NCBI GenBank assembly: GCA_963817375.1
Contig: CAWFOB010000001.1
Coordinates: forward strand, 62,001-126,000
Reading direction: 5' to 3'
DNA: 64,000 nucleotides
Origin: JACVRM01 sp963817375
Lineage (GTDB): Bacteria > Actinomycetota > Thermoleophilia > Gaiellales > Gaiellaceae
Translations under genes and position numbers: made by a program
Notes under the pieces: model-generated
Told to the model about the DNA's origin: nothing
Seen by the model: the letters and a program-made list of their open reading frames with translations, nothing else
The model's database searches: none
Shown here: positions 1-8,570 of the stretch, piece after piece
Layout of the letters: each line of letters begins with the position of its first letter
Position numbering within the stretch: the first letter of the stretch is position 1

Positions 1-734
1 GGCGCGGCGAGGCACACGTGGTACTGCTCCGTCCGCTTCTGCTGGAAGCGCAGCCCCGGCGCGGGCGCGCGCACGAGCGGCGAGCGGATCGGCCGGCGCG
101 GGCCCTCTGTCGCCTTTCCGGCCGCGGCCTCGAGCAGGCTCAGCAGCCGGTCGTGCTCGAGGTTGCCGACCGCAGCGACGACGACGTTGCCGGGCGCGTA
201 CATCGCGCGGTGGTACGACGCGAGAGAGCGGCGCGAGATCGACTCGATGATCGCCGCCTCGCCCACGACCGGGCGGCCCAGCGGGTGGCGCCCGAAGACC
301 GCCTCGGAGATCAGGTCGTGCACGTACTCCTGCGGCGTGTCCTCGTACATCGCGATCTCCTCGAGCACCACCGCCCGCTCGGCGTCGAGGTCGGCGAAGA
401 GCGGCGTGTAGACCATGTCGGTGATGACGTTGATCGCCAGCTCGAGCCGGTCGTCGGGGACGCGCGCGTAGACGACCGTGTTCTCCCGCGACGTGGCCGC
501 GTTCAGCTCGCCGCCGAGGCGGTCGAAGATCGACGCGATCTCGTGCGCCGTGTAGTTGCGCGAGCCCTTGAAGAGCAGGTGCTCGATGAAGTGCGACGCC
601 CCGGCCTTCGCGCTGCGCTCGTCGCGGGAGCCGGCGCCGATCCAGAAGCCGATCGCGACCGAGCGAACGCCTCTGACCCGCTCCGTCACGACGCGCATGC
701 CGGAGTCGAGCTCCGAGAGGTCGTACCGCTGCAC
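1..734 (-). CDS. M16 family zinc metallopeptidase, N-terminal part (runs off window)
   Basis: Processing-peptidase-like member of the pitrilysin/MPP family (inverzincins). Reading the minus strand from a GTG at 734 gives an uninterrupted protein of about 244 residues up to the window edge. It carries the inverted zinc motif HFIEH (residues 48-52), with a downstream acidic pair (Glu 125-126) at the distance expected for the third zinc ligand. The start was chosen because it is the first usable codon after an in-frame stop and TACGAT lies 6 nt upstream. The C-terminal half is missing only because the window ends. In related genomes such genes often follow pnp; here the ABC exporter and ppk2 lie between. 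Confidence 0.85.
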   Translation of the reverse strand, partial: MQRYDLSELDSGMRVVTERVRGVRSVAIGFWIGAGSRDERSAKAGASHFIEHLLFKGSRNYTAHEIASIFDRLGGELNAATSRENTVVYARVPDDRLELAINVITDMVYTPLFADLDAERAVVLEEIAMYEDTPQEYVHDLISEAVFGRHPLGRPVVGEAAIIESISRRSLASYHRAMYAPGNVVVAAVGNLEHDRLLSLLEAAAGKATEGPRRPIRSPLVRAPAPGLRFQQKRTEQYHVCLAA

Positions 735-740
735 CGGCGG

Positions 741-746
741 ATCGTA
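741..746 (-). promoter_or_regulatory. -10 element TACGAT, leaderless M16 peptidase
   Basis: Six bases separate this hexamer from the GTG at 734 and there is no Shine-Dalgarno sequence, so the transcript would start at or beside the start codon. No convincing -35 is visible. Confidence 0.4.
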
Positions 747-778
747 TCCGCGTCCGGCGGAGCACCACTCTCCGGGGC

Positions 779-784
779 TACCTT
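779..784 (+). promoter_or_regulatory. -10 element TACCTT, leaderless ABC exporter
   Basis: Six bases (ctgtct) separate the hexamer from the ATG at 791. The 56-bp gap thus holds two back-to-back -10 elements, one for each divergent gene. Confidence 0.4.
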
Positions 785-790
785 CTGTCT

Positions 791-2611
791 ATGAGGACTA
801 GACAGAACCCCGAGGGGCGCGGGGGCACGTTCGTGGGCCGCGAGCCGGTCGAGCGGCCGGCCGACCCGGAGGTGCGCAGGGCCAATCTGCGCCGCGTCTT
901 CGCGCTCTTCCGCCCGTACCGGCTGCGGTTGAGCGCGGTCCTCGCCCTGATCCTCATCTCCGCCGGGATCTCGATGATCACGCCGTTCCTGATCCGAGAT
1001 GTCTTCATCGCGCTTCCGGCGGGTGACCAGGCGTGGCTGAACAAGCTCGTTCTCGGGCTGATCGCGATCGCGGTCGCGACCGGCGTGATCGGCGTCCTCT
1101 CGACCTACCTCTCGAACGTCGTCGGCCAGCGCGTGATGCACGACCTTCGCTCGGCCGTCTACCGCCACCTCCAGCGCCTCTCGCTCGCCTTCTTCACGCG
1201 CACGCGCACGGGCGAGATCCAGTCGCGGATCGCCAACGACATCGGCGGCATCCAGAACGTCGTCACGTCGACGGCCACGTCGATCGTCTCGAACGTCGCG
1301 ACGGTCGTCGCCGCGGTGATCGCCATGTTCCTGCTGAGCTGGCAGCTCGCGATCTTCTCGCTGATCCTCCTGCCGTTCTTCGTGCTGCTCAGCCGGCGGG
1401 TCGGCAACGAGCGCCGGCGGATCACCACGCGGATGCAGGGAATGCTCGCCGACATGTCGACGCTCGTCGAGGAGTCGCTGTCCGTCTCCGGGATCCTGCT
1501 CGGCAAGACGATGGGCCGCGGCAACGAGCTGGCCGAGCGGTTCGAGCACGAGTCCGAGAATCTCGCGAACCTCGAAGTCAAGTCGCGGATGGCCGGCCGC
1601 TGGGTCATGGCCTCGATCCAGATGAGCTTCTCGATCATGCCGGCGCTCGTCTACTGGTACGCCGGGTTCGGGGACATCAACTACGCGACGGTGATCGCCT
1701 TCACCACGCTGCAGACGCGCCTCTTCTTCCCGCTCGGCTCGCTGCTCTCGGTCGGGGTCGACGTGCAGACCTCGCTCGCGCTCTTCGACCGGATCTTCGA
1801 GTACCTCGACCTGCCGGTCGAGATCGACGAGCGGCCCGACGCCGTGCCGCTGCCGCCCTGCAAGGGCGACGTCGCCTTCGAGGAGGTCTGGTTCCGCTAC
1901 GACCCCGACGCGCCGTGGACACTCCAGAACGTCTCGTTCGAGGTCCCGGCCGGCACCCGCACGGCGATCGTCGGCGAGACCGGCTCCGGCAAGACGACGA
2001 TCGGGTACCTCGCCGCACGCCTGTACGAGCCCGACCGCGGGCGCGTGCTCCTGGACGGGATCGACATCCGCGACGTCACCTTCAAGTCGCTCGCCGGCAC
2101 GATCGGGGTCGTCTCACAGGAGACGTACCTCTTCCACGCCACGATCCGCGAGAACCTGCGCTTCGCGAAGCCCGAGGCGACCGACGAGGAGGTCGAGGAG
2201 GCCGCGCGGGCCGCGCACATCCACGACCTGATCTCCAGCCTCGAGGACGGCTACGACACGATGGTCGGCGAGCGCGGCTACCGATTCTCGGGCGGCGAGA
2301 AGCAGCGGATGGCGATCGCCAGGACGGTCCTGCGCAACCCGCGCGTCCTGATCCTCGACGAGGCGACGAGCGCGCTCGACACGCGGACCGAGCGCGCCGT
2401 GCAGGCCGAGCTCGACCGGCTCGCGGAGGGCAGGACGACGATCACGATCGCGCACCGCCTGTCGACCGTCCGCGACGCCGACCAGATCCTCGTGCTCGAC
2501 CGCGGCGTCATCGTCGAGCGCGGCACGCACGAGGAGCTGCTCGAGCTCGGCGGCGCGTACGCCCGGCTCGTCGCGCGGGACGCGTATCGCGACGAGGAAG
2601 CGCTCGTCTAG
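791..2611 (+). CDS. ABC exporter, fused permease and ATPase (MsbA/MDR half-transporter)
   Basis: 606-residue half-transporter that should act as a homo- or heterodimer in the inner membrane. The N-terminal 330 or so residues hold six hydrophobic helices (type-1 exporter fold). The nucleotide-binding domain follows, with Walker A GETGSGKTT (about residue 395), Q-loop VSQETYLF, signature FSGGEKQ (about 499), Walker B LILDEATSAL (about 520) and the switch His in TIAHRLST. The substrate cannot be read from sequence; multidrug or lipid export is typical of the family. Its TAG overlaps the ppk2 stop codon tail to tail by 4 bp. Confidence 0.9.
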   Translation: MRTRQNPEGRGGTFVGREPVERPADPEVRRANLRRVFALFRPYRLRLSAVLALILISAGISMITPFLIRDVFIALPAGDQAWLNKLVLGLIAIAVATGVIGVLSTYLSNVVGQRVMHDLRSAVYRHLQRLSLAFFTRTRTGEIQSRIANDIGGIQNVVTSTATSIVSNVATVVAAVIAMFLLSWQLAIFSLILLPFFVLLSRRVGNERRRITTRMQGMLADMSTLVEESLSVSGILLGKTMGRGNELAERFEHESENLANLEVKSRMAGRWVMASIQMSFSIMPALVYWYAGFGDINYATVIAFTTLQTRLFFPLGSLLSVGVDVQTSLALFDRIFEYLDLPVEIDERPDAVPLPPCKGDVAFEEVWFRYDPDAPWTLQNVSFEVPAGTRTAIVGETGSGKTTIGYLAARLYEPDRGRVLLDGIDIRDVTFKSLAGTIGVVSQETYLFHATIRENLRFAKPEATDEEVEEAARAAHIHDLISSLEDGYDTMVGERGYRFSGGEKQRMAIARTVLRNPRVLILDEATSALDTRTERAVQAELDRLAEGRTTITIAHRLSTVRDADQILVLDRGVIVERGTHEELLELGGAYARLVARDAYRDEEALV

Positions 2612-3406
2612 ATCGAATCCGGGTCGATGCCCGGGTCGGGCTCGGGCAGCTGGGGGTCGATGTGCTCGAGCTCGCCCGCGACGAGCGTCGCGACCGCGAG
2701 CGCCTTGACCCAGTTGTGGTCGGCCGGCACGACGTACCACGGCGCCCACTCGCGTCGACGTCTCGGCGATCGCCTCCTCGTAGGCCGCCATGTAGTCGTC
2801 GTAGCGCTTGCGCACCTCGAGGTCGGCGGCGCGGAACTTCCAGCGCTTCTCCGGGTCGTCGAGCCGCTCCCTGAAGCGCGTGCCCTGCTCCTCGCGCGAG
2901 ACATGGAGGAAGACCTTCACGATCGACGTGCCCTCTTCGACCAGCATGCGCTCCCAGTCGCGGATCTGCCGCGGCCGCCGCTTCACGACTTCCTTGGGCG
3001 CGAGCCCGAGGACGTCGACCGTGACGACGTCCTCGTAGTGCGAGCGGTTGAAGATGCCGATCTCCCCTCGCTCCGGCGTCACGGCGTGCACGCGCCAGAG
3101 GTAGTCGTGCGCAAGCTCGGATGGCGACGGCGCGCGGAACGCGTGCACCTCGACCCCCTGCGGGTTCACGCCGGTGAAGACGCTGCGGATGACGCCGTCC
3201 TTGCCCGCGCCGTCGAGCCCCTGGAGCACGAGCAGCAGGCTGCGCTTGCCCTCGGCGTAGAGCCGCTGCTGGAGCAGCTCGATCTGGCTCTGGAGCTTCT
3301 CGGTGCGCTTGTGGCCCTCCTGCTTGTCGAGGCCGAGCCGGTTTCCCGGGTCGCGGTTCGAGAAGTTCGGGTGGTCGCCCGGCCTGACGAGGAGGTCGTC
3401 CTTCAC
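2608..3406 (-). CDS. ppk2: PPK2-family polyphosphate kinase (frameshifted)
   Basis: Transfers phosphate between polyphosphate and nucleotides. The P-loop GLDGAGKDG (about residue 64), the NRSHYEDV lid/Walker B segment and the KVFLHVS strand identify the family. The frame breaks near 2748-2755: upstream reads ETSTR, and the adjacent frame continues EWAPWYVVPADHNWVK to the stop at 2608, so a single missing base restores a protein of about 265 residues. The C-terminal PADHNW segment is a PPK2 hallmark, which argues for a sequence error rather than decay. Whether AMP, ADP or GDP is the acceptor cannot be said. Confidence 0.88.
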
Positions 3407-3446
3407 GAGCGGGACGCTATGCGAGGTTCGCCTGCCGCGCCCGGCC

Positions 3447-3589
3447 AGGGGCTGTCCCCGCAGGGGGCTGTCCCCAGTGACCGGACCAGACCTCGATGGG
3501 CGGAACCCTTTCCGTCCGGACGCTATTGCGTAAAGCCGAACCGTGGCTGAGCACTGGGGACAGCCCCCGCTGACACGGGGACAGCCCCT
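3447..3589. repeat. Dispersed inverted-repeat element, GGGGCTGTCCCC type, copy 1
   Basis: Left arm 3447-3479 and right arm 3552-3589 are reverse complements except for a short indel. Each arm contains GGGGCTGTCCCC twice and ends in CAGTG toward the centre. The roughly 70-bp centre includes CGGAACCC-TTTC, which is also found, inverted, in copy 2. It occupies most of the 242-bp gap between the pnp stop and the ppk2 start. It looks like a non-autonomous palindromic element; no transposase is present. It could also act as a transcription terminator. Confidence 0.75.
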
Positions 3590-3648
3590 GGTTGGGTAGG
3601 CGCGGACGGCCGGGGGCGAGGCTAGCGCCCCGCCCCCGGCCTGGTCAG

Positions 3649-6120
3649 TCAGTCGCGCGAACCGGCGCGGTCGCGGCCGCCGCCGCGTCGGCCGCGGTCG
3701 CCGTCCCGGCGCGGCGGGCGCTCCTCGCGCGGCCGGTCCGGGGCGTCCTTGGCCCGCTCGATCAGCTCCTCGGGCTGAACGATGGAGCCGTTCTCGTGCT
3801 TGGCGATCAGCTTGAGGCCGATCCGGCCCCGCTGCTTGTCGACCTCCTGGACGAGCACGTCCAGCACGTCGCCGCGCGCGATCACATCCTCGATGTGCTT
3901 CACACGGCCCGGGCCGACGTTCGAGACGTGCAGCAGGCCGTCGGTGCCCTTCTTCAGCTCCACGAACGCGCCGAAGTCGGTCGTCTTCACGACCTTGCCC
4001 GTGTAGGTGTCCCCCACCTCGGGCTCCTTCGTGAGCGACTTGATCGCCGCGATCGCCGCGTCCGACTTGGTGCCCTCGGTCGCGTAGATGAGGATCGTGC
4101 CGTCCTCCTCGATGTCGATCTGGACGTCGTAGTCGCCCTCGAGCGAGCGAATCGTCTCGCCGCCCTTGCCGATGACGAGCCCGATCTGCTCCGGGTCGAT
4201 CTTCACGGTCGAGATGCGCGGCGCATGGTCGGCCAGCTCGACGCGCGGCTCCGGGATCGCCTCGAGCATCTTCTCGAGGATCGACGCCCGTGCACGCGAG
4301 GCCTGCTCGAGCGCGCCGCGCATGATCTCCTGCGTGACGCCGGTGATCTTGATGTCCATCTGCAGCGCCGTGATGCCGTCGGGCGTGCCGGCGACCTTGA
4401 AGTCCATGTCACCGAGGTGATCCTCGGCGCCCTGGATGTCGGTGAGGATGACGTAGTCGTCGCCCTCCTTGACGAGCCCCATCGCGATGCCGCTGACCGG
4501 TGCCTTGATCGGCACGCCGGCGTCCATCAGGGCGAGCGTCGAGCCGCAGACCGAGCCCATCGACGACGAGCCGTTCGACTCGAGCGTCTCCGAGACGATG
4601 CGGATCGTGTACGGGAAGTCCTCGGTCGACGGGATGACCGCTTCGAGCGCCCGCTGCGCGAGCGCGCCGTGGCCGATGTCGCGGCGCTTCGGGCCGCGCA
4701 TGAAGCCCGTCTCCCCGACCGAGTAGGGCGGGAAGTTGTAGTGGTGCATGAAGCGGCGGTCGCTCTCGAGCGACAGGTCGTCGATCCGCTGCCCCTCCTT
4801 CGCCGTGCCCAGCGTGAGTAGCGACAGGATCTGCGTCTGGCCGCGGGTGAAGAGGCCCGAGCCGTGTGTGCGCGGTGAGACGCCGACCTCGCAGGTCACG
4901 GGCCGGATCTCCTCCGGGCCGCGGCCGTCCGGGCGCTGCTTCTCCACCGCGATCTTGCGCCTGACGAGCTCCTTGTAGATCGCCTCGGCCGCCTTCTTGA
5001 CGTAGCTCTTGGTGATCGAGTCCTTCACCATGGCCGGCTCCTCGCCGGCCAGCGGGCCGACCGGGAACGGCAGCTGCACGCTCTCGACGATCCGGTCGAA
5101 GAGCAGCTGGCGCTTGGCCGACTTGAGCTCCTTCGAGTCCTGCTCGGCGTCCGTGAGCGCCCGCAGGTCGCTCTCGAACTGCTCGCGCACCGGGCCGAGG
5201 ACGGCGTCGAGCCGGGCCTGCTCGAGGATCAGCGCGAGGCTCAGCTTGCGCTGCACCTGCAGCTGCACGTCGTCCTCGGTGGACTCCATGTTCAGGTCGG
5301 GGAGCAGCTCCTCGACCACCGCGTCGGCGGCACGGAGCCCCTCCGCGCCGATCCGCTCGCGAATCGCGCCGCTGTGCTCGCGCTCGAGCTCCTCGGTGAG
5401 GTTGCCGTCGAGCCACTTGGGCTTGCCGGCCGCCTCGCGCAGGTCTTCCTGGGCCTGGCAGAGCTTCTTGATCTCGGTGTGCGCCAGCTCGAGTGCCTCG
5501 AGCAGCGTCGTCTCGGGCACCTCGTTGGCGCCCGCCTCGACCATGGTCAGGCCCTCGGCGGTGCCGACGACGATCAGGTCGAGCTCCGTCTCCTCCTCGA
5601 TCTCCGGGAGCGTCGGGTTGATCTTCAGCTCGCCGTCGATGAGGCCGATGCGCACGGCGCCGACCGGGCCGATGAACGGCAGCGGCGAGATCATGAGCGC
5701 CGCTGAGGCGCCGTTGATGCACAGGATGTCGTGCGGGGTGATCAGATCGGCCGACAGCACCGTGCAGATCACCTGCGTCTCGTTCCGGTAGCCCTTCGGC
5801 CACAGCGGCCGGATCGGGCGGTCGATCATGCGTGCGGTCAGGATGGCGCGCTCGGTGGGGCGCCCTTCCCGCTTGAAGAAACCGCCGGGGATCTTCCCGG
5901 CGGCGTACATGCGCTCCTCGACGTCCACGGTGAGCGGGAAGAAGTCCGCGCCCTCGCGCGGCTCCATCCGGCCCATCGCGGTCGCGAGGACCATCGTGTC
6001 GCCGGAGCGCACGAGTACCGCGCCGCCCGCCTGCTTGGCGAGCTTGCCGGTCTCGAAGCTGATCTCCTGGTCGCCGACCGTCGTCGAGACTCGAGTCTCG
6101 CGCTCAGTCGCAATTGCCAT
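3649..6120 (-). CDS. pnp: Polyribonucleotide nucleotidyltransferase (PNPase)
   Basis: 3'-to-5' phosphorolytic exoribonuclease of mRNA decay. The 823-residue protein shows two RNase PH repeats (about 10-230 and 330-550), a linker helical domain, a KH domain with VIGKGGETI (about 580) and an S1 domain (about 645-715, VGDTYTGKVV to GLKLI). A basic, Arg/Gly/Asp-rich tail follows that is probably disordered and makes it longer than the roughly 700-residue enterobacterial enzyme. The ATG is preceded by GGAGG at normal spacing. It lies downstream of rpsO in the classical order, with a long hairpin between them. Confidence 0.97.
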   Translation of the reverse strand: MAIATERETRVSTTVGDQEISFETGKLAKQAGGAVLVRSGDTMVLATAMGRMEPREGADFFPLTVDVEERMYAAGKIPGGFFKREGRPTERAILTARMIDRPIRPLWPKGYRNETQVICTVLSADLITPHDILCINGASAALMISPLPFIGPVGAVRIGLIDGELKINPTLPEIEEETELDLIVVGTAEGLTMVEAGANEVPETTLLEALELAHTEIKKLCQAQEDLREAAGKPKWLDGNLTEELEREHSGAIRERIGAEGLRAADAVVEELLPDLNMESTEDDVQLQVQRKLSLALILEQARLDAVLGPVREQFESDLRALTDAEQDSKELKSAKRQLLFDRIVESVQLPFPVGPLAGEEPAMVKDSITKSYVKKAAEAIYKELVRRKIAVEKQRPDGRGPEEIRPVTCEVGVSPRTHGSGLFTRGQTQILSLLTLGTAKEGQRIDDLSLESDRRFMHHYNFPPYSVGETGFMRGPKRRDIGHGALAQRALEAVIPSTEDFPYTIRIVSETLESNGSSSMGSVCGSTLALMDAGVPIKAPVSGIAMGLVKEGDDYVILTDIQGAEDHLGDMDFKVAGTPDGITALQMDIKITGVTQEIMRGALEQASRARASILEKMLEAIPEPRVELADHAPRISTVKIDPEQIGLVIGKGGETIRSLEGDYDVQIDIEEDGTILIYATEGTKSDAAIAAIKSLTKEPEVGDTYTGKVVKTTDFGAFVELKKGTDGLLHVSNVGPGRVKHIEDVIARGDVLDVLVQEVDKQRGRIGLKLIAKHENGSIVQPEELIERAKDAPDRPREERPPRRDGDRGRRGGGRDRAGSRD

Positions 6121-6145
6121 CTGTGTCCTCCGTCCTTTGGCAGAA

Positions 6146-6199
6146 GGTGGAGGTTTGGGTCAGCCCCACCGCTGCGCGGGGCTCGCACAAACTTCCACC
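6146..6199 (-). promoter_or_regulatory. rpsO-pnp intergenic hairpin (RNase-processing-type stem)
   Basis: On the transcribed strand two nested stems form. The outer stem pairs GGTGGAAGTTTG with CAAACCTCCACC (6188-6199 with 6146-6157, one mismatch). The inner stem pairs AGCCCC with GGGGCT (6178-6183 with 6162-6167). It is not followed by a U-run, so it is not a typical terminator. Its place matches the E. coli rpsO-pnp hairpin, where RNase III cleavage starts PNPase autoregulation; the same role here is inference. Confidence 0.6.
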
Positions 6200-6217
6200 C
6201 TCCGCGGGTCTCTGCTG

Positions 6218-6487
6218 CTAACGCCTGAGGCCGAGCTCCTTGATCAGCGCGCGGTAGGCCTCGAGGTCCTCGCGCTGGAGGTAGTTGAGCAGCCGGCGGC
6301 GGCGGCCCACGAGCTTGAGCAGGCCGCGCCGCGAGTAGTGGTCCTTCGCGTGCGTGCGGAGATGCTCGGTGAGCTCGTTGATCCGCGTCGTCAGCAATGC
6401 GATCTGCACCTGCGACGACCCCGTGTCGGAGTCGTGCTGGCGGTGCTTGCCGATGATGTCGAGCTTCGCTTCCTTGGTGAGGGTCAT
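6218..6487 (-). CDS. rpsO: 30S ribosomal protein S15
   Basis: 89 residues, the normal family length. It contains the S15 signature regions (GSSQVQIALLTTRI, DHYSRRGLLKLVGRRRRLL) and binds the central domain of 16S rRNA early in small-subunit assembly. AAGGAGG lies 3 nt before the ATG. It is first in the rpsO-pnp pair and shares its upstream region with the divergent gamma-glutamyltransferase-like gene. Confidence 0.98.
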   Translation of the reverse strand: MTLTKEAKLDIIGKHRQHDSDTGSSQVQIALLTTRINELTEHLRTHAKDHYSRRGLLKLVGRRRRLLNYLQREDLEAYRALIKELGLRR

Positions 6488-6645
6488 ACGCCTCCTTGCA
6501 GAATGACTCCGCAGTCCCAGCGCGCCGCGAAGGAAGAACGCGTGCGGCCGAGGCTGCGGTCGGCCGGAAGGGTAGCAGCGAAGCCGTTTTGACGCGGTTG
6601 AGCGCCCTTGGCCGGACTGCGACGTGCTCGGCCCCAGCCGATCGC

Positions 6646-6651
6646 GATACT
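6646..6651 (+). promoter_or_regulatory. -10 element GATACT, leaderless gamma-glutamyltransferase-like gene
   Basis: Six bases (ccaggc) separate the hexamer from the GTG at 6658, which supports that GTG over the in-frame ATG at 6496. Confidence 0.4.
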
Positions 6652-6657
6652 CCAGGC

Positions 6658-8046
6658 GTGATCGCGGCCGTCGCTGCGGGCCACCCGGCGACCGCGGACG
6701 CCGGGCTCGAGATCCTCGCCGCCGGTGGGACGGCCGCGGACGCCGCCGTGGCCGCCTCGCTGGCCTCGTGCGTCGCCGAGACGATCATGACCGGGCTGCT
6801 CGGCGGGGGCCACGCGATCTACCGGGACGCGGCCTCGGGCGCTGTCCGCAACCTCGACTTCTTCGTATCCGTCCCGGGCCTCGGCGTGCCGCCGCGAGAG
6901 CCGGAGGTGATCGACCTCGAGGTGCCGTTCGGCGAGGAGCTCGTGCACTACGCGGTCGGGCCGGCGACGTGCGCCGTGCCGGGGCTGCCCGCCGGCCTGG
7001 ACGCGCTCTGGCGTGCTCACGGCAAGCTGCCCTGGGGCCGCCTCGTCGAGCCGGCGGTGCGCATCGCACGGGAGGGCGCGGTGCTCCCGGCCGCGCACGC
7101 CGCCTGCCTCGCCATGCTGGCGCCCGTCTTCACGATGCACGAGGGCGCGCACATGTACGCGCCGGGCGGGCGGTTGCTCGGCGCCGGCGGGGTCGTCGTG
7201 CAGCCGGGCATCGCACGGGCGCTCGAGGCGGTCGCGGACGAAGGTGCCGGCGCGGTCTACTGCGGCTCGATCGGCGAGGCGCTGCTCGAGCTGAGCGAGG
7301 AGCGCAGCGGGCTGATCACGCGCGACGATCTGCTCGCCTACCGGGCGGAGTGGCGCGAGCCGGTGGCGGTCTCCTACCACGGCGTCCGGGTCCTGACCCG
7401 CGGCGGTCTCTCGACCGTCGCCCAGGTGCTCGCCCGCCTCCCGCGACTCGCGGCGCGGACGGCCGCCGAGCGGGTCCTTCAGCTGACGGACGCGCTGACA
7501 GGCACCGCCGACCGCGACGGCCACACGACCAACACCGTCACGGTCGACGCCGACGGGAACGTCTGCGTGCTGACGTCCACGCTCGGGCTCGGCTCAGGCG
7601 ACTGGGTGCCGGGCTTCGACCTGCACCTGAACAGCATGCTCGGCGAGATCGACCTCGTCGTGGCGCCGCTCGTCCCGGGTGAGCGCATGGAGAGCATGAC
7701 CGCGCCGCTGCTCGCGCTCGACACCTCCGGCCGGCCGGTGCTCGCGGCCGGCGCTGCGGGCGGCACGCGGATCCCCACCGCGCTCGTGAGTGTCGTCGCC
7801 GGGATCGTCGACGAGGGCCTGTCGCCCCAGGACGCCGTGGACCGGCCTCGGTTCCATCCGGCCGGCGGCATCGTCAACGCGGAGCCGGGCGTGCCCGAGG
7901 AAGGGCTCGAGGAGCTCGAGCGGCGCGGCTGGGCTGTCCGCCGCTGGCCGGCGCTCCACCACTACTTCGGCGGCGTGAGCGTCGTCACGCCGGGCGGCGC
8001 CGCCGGCGACCCGCGCCGGGACGGCGCCGCCCGAGTCCTGTCATAG
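6658..8046 (+). CDS. Gamma-glutamyltransferase-family protein (short form)
   Basis: Ntn-hydrolase of the gamma-glutamyl transpeptidase family, which would self-cleave and then hydrolyse or transfer gamma-glutamyl groups. The N-terminal half has the family segment AAGGTAADAAVAASLASCV and LLGGGHAIY. The processing/catalytic Thr is in GHTTNTVTVD (about residue 282); ESMTAP and AAGAAGGTRIP line the typical small-subunit pocket. At 462 residues it is shorter than the usual 550-580, with a short large subunit. An in-frame ATG at 6496 exists, but that stretch is low-complexity and covers the divergent rpsO promoter region. Confidence 0.85.
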   Translation: MIAAVAAGHPATADAGLEILAAGGTAADAAVAASLASCVAETIMTGLLGGGHAIYRDAASGAVRNLDFFVSVPGLGVPPREPEVIDLEVPFGEELVHYAVGPATCAVPGLPAGLDALWRAHGKLPWGRLVEPAVRIAREGAVLPAAHAACLAMLAPVFTMHEGAHMYAPGGRLLGAGGVVVQPGIARALEAVADEGAGAVYCGSIGEALLELSEERSGLITRDDLLAYRAEWREPVAVSYHGVRVLTRGGLSTVAQVLARLPRLAARTAAERVLQLTDALTGTADRDGHTTNTVTVDADGNVCVLTSTLGLGSGDWVPGFDLHLNSMLGEIDLVVAPLVPGERMESMTAPLLALDTSGRPVLAAGAAGGTRIPTALVSVVAGIVDEGLSPQDAVDRPRFHPAGGIVNAEPGVPEEGLEELERRGWAVRRWPALHHYFGGVSVVTPGGAAGDPRRDGAARVLS

Positions 8047-8096
8047 GAGGGTCTGGCGAAGCAACCACTGTGTCGCGGCTCCGCCAGACCCTCCTA
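8044..8096. repeat. Perfect 15-bp inverted repeat enclosing both convergent stop codons
   Basis: Arms TAGGAGGGTCTGGCG (8044-8058) and CGCCAGACCCTCCTA (8082-8096) are perfect reverse complements with a 23-nt loop. The first three bases of each arm, read on its own strand, are the TAG stop of the flanking gene (GGT-like on plus, VOC on minus). It could be a bidirectional terminator or a small palindromic element. Confidence 0.7.
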
Positions 8097-8498
8097 GACG
8101 CCCGCGCCGACGCGGACGCGCTGCCCGAGGCCGATGATGTTGCCGTCGGGGTCCTTGAAGAAGGCGGCCTTCTCGCCGCCCATCTCGATGACGCCGTTCT
8201 CGGTCGTCATCCCGGGCATGTCGTACTCCTCGAACGTCACGCCGCGGCCGCGCAGGTCGTCCATCTCGCGCTCGATGTTGTCGACCTCGAACGCGCAGAG
8301 CGTGTGGCGGCTCTGGCCCGCGCCGACGCTCTGGTAGACGTAGAGCTCGCCGCTCGCGAGCTGGAAGCGCGCGCCCGGTGCGCTGGGGACATCGTCGCGC
8401 TCGGGTGTCCCGAGGCCGAGCGTCTGGCCGTAGAACTCGATGCCGCGCTCGAGATCCGAGACAGGGACGACGGCGCCGATCTTGGCTCCGCTGAGCAT
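8094..8498 (-). CDS. VOC-superfamily (glyoxalase/bleomycin-resistance fold) protein
   Basis: 134 residues with the paired beta-alpha-beta-beta-beta modules of the vicinal oxygen chelate fold: IGAVVPVSDLERGIEFY near the N-terminus, HTLCAFEVDNI at mid-protein and AAFFKDPDGNIIGL near the C-terminus. Not all canonical metal ligands are evident, so the substrate is unknown. GGAGG lies 6 nt before the ATG. It ends inside the inverted repeat shared with the convergent gene. Confidence 0.8.
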   Translation of the reverse strand: MLSGAKIGAVVPVSDLERGIEFYGQTLGLGTPERDDVPSAPGARFQLASGELYVYQSVGAGQSRHTLCAFEVDNIEREMDDLRGRGVTFEEYDMPGMTTENGVIEMGGEKAAFFKDPDGNIIGLGQRVRVGAGV

Positions 8499-8570
8499 CC
8501 GTTCCTCCTTTCAGAGGCCCCGCTGGGGTTGGGGCCGGGTACGGACGAGTCCGCCGAGGATCGCCTCCCG

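Noticed and set aside
18..794. Long plus-strand open frame over the M16 gene
   Set aside because: Arg/Asp-rich shadow with no domain; the minus strand encodes a clear HxxEH peptidase.
6496..6657. N-terminal extension of the GGT-like protein from ATG 6496
   Set aside because: Low-complexity, covers the divergent rpsO promoter region, and family homology begins at the GTG 6658 that has a -10 hexamer at 6 nt.
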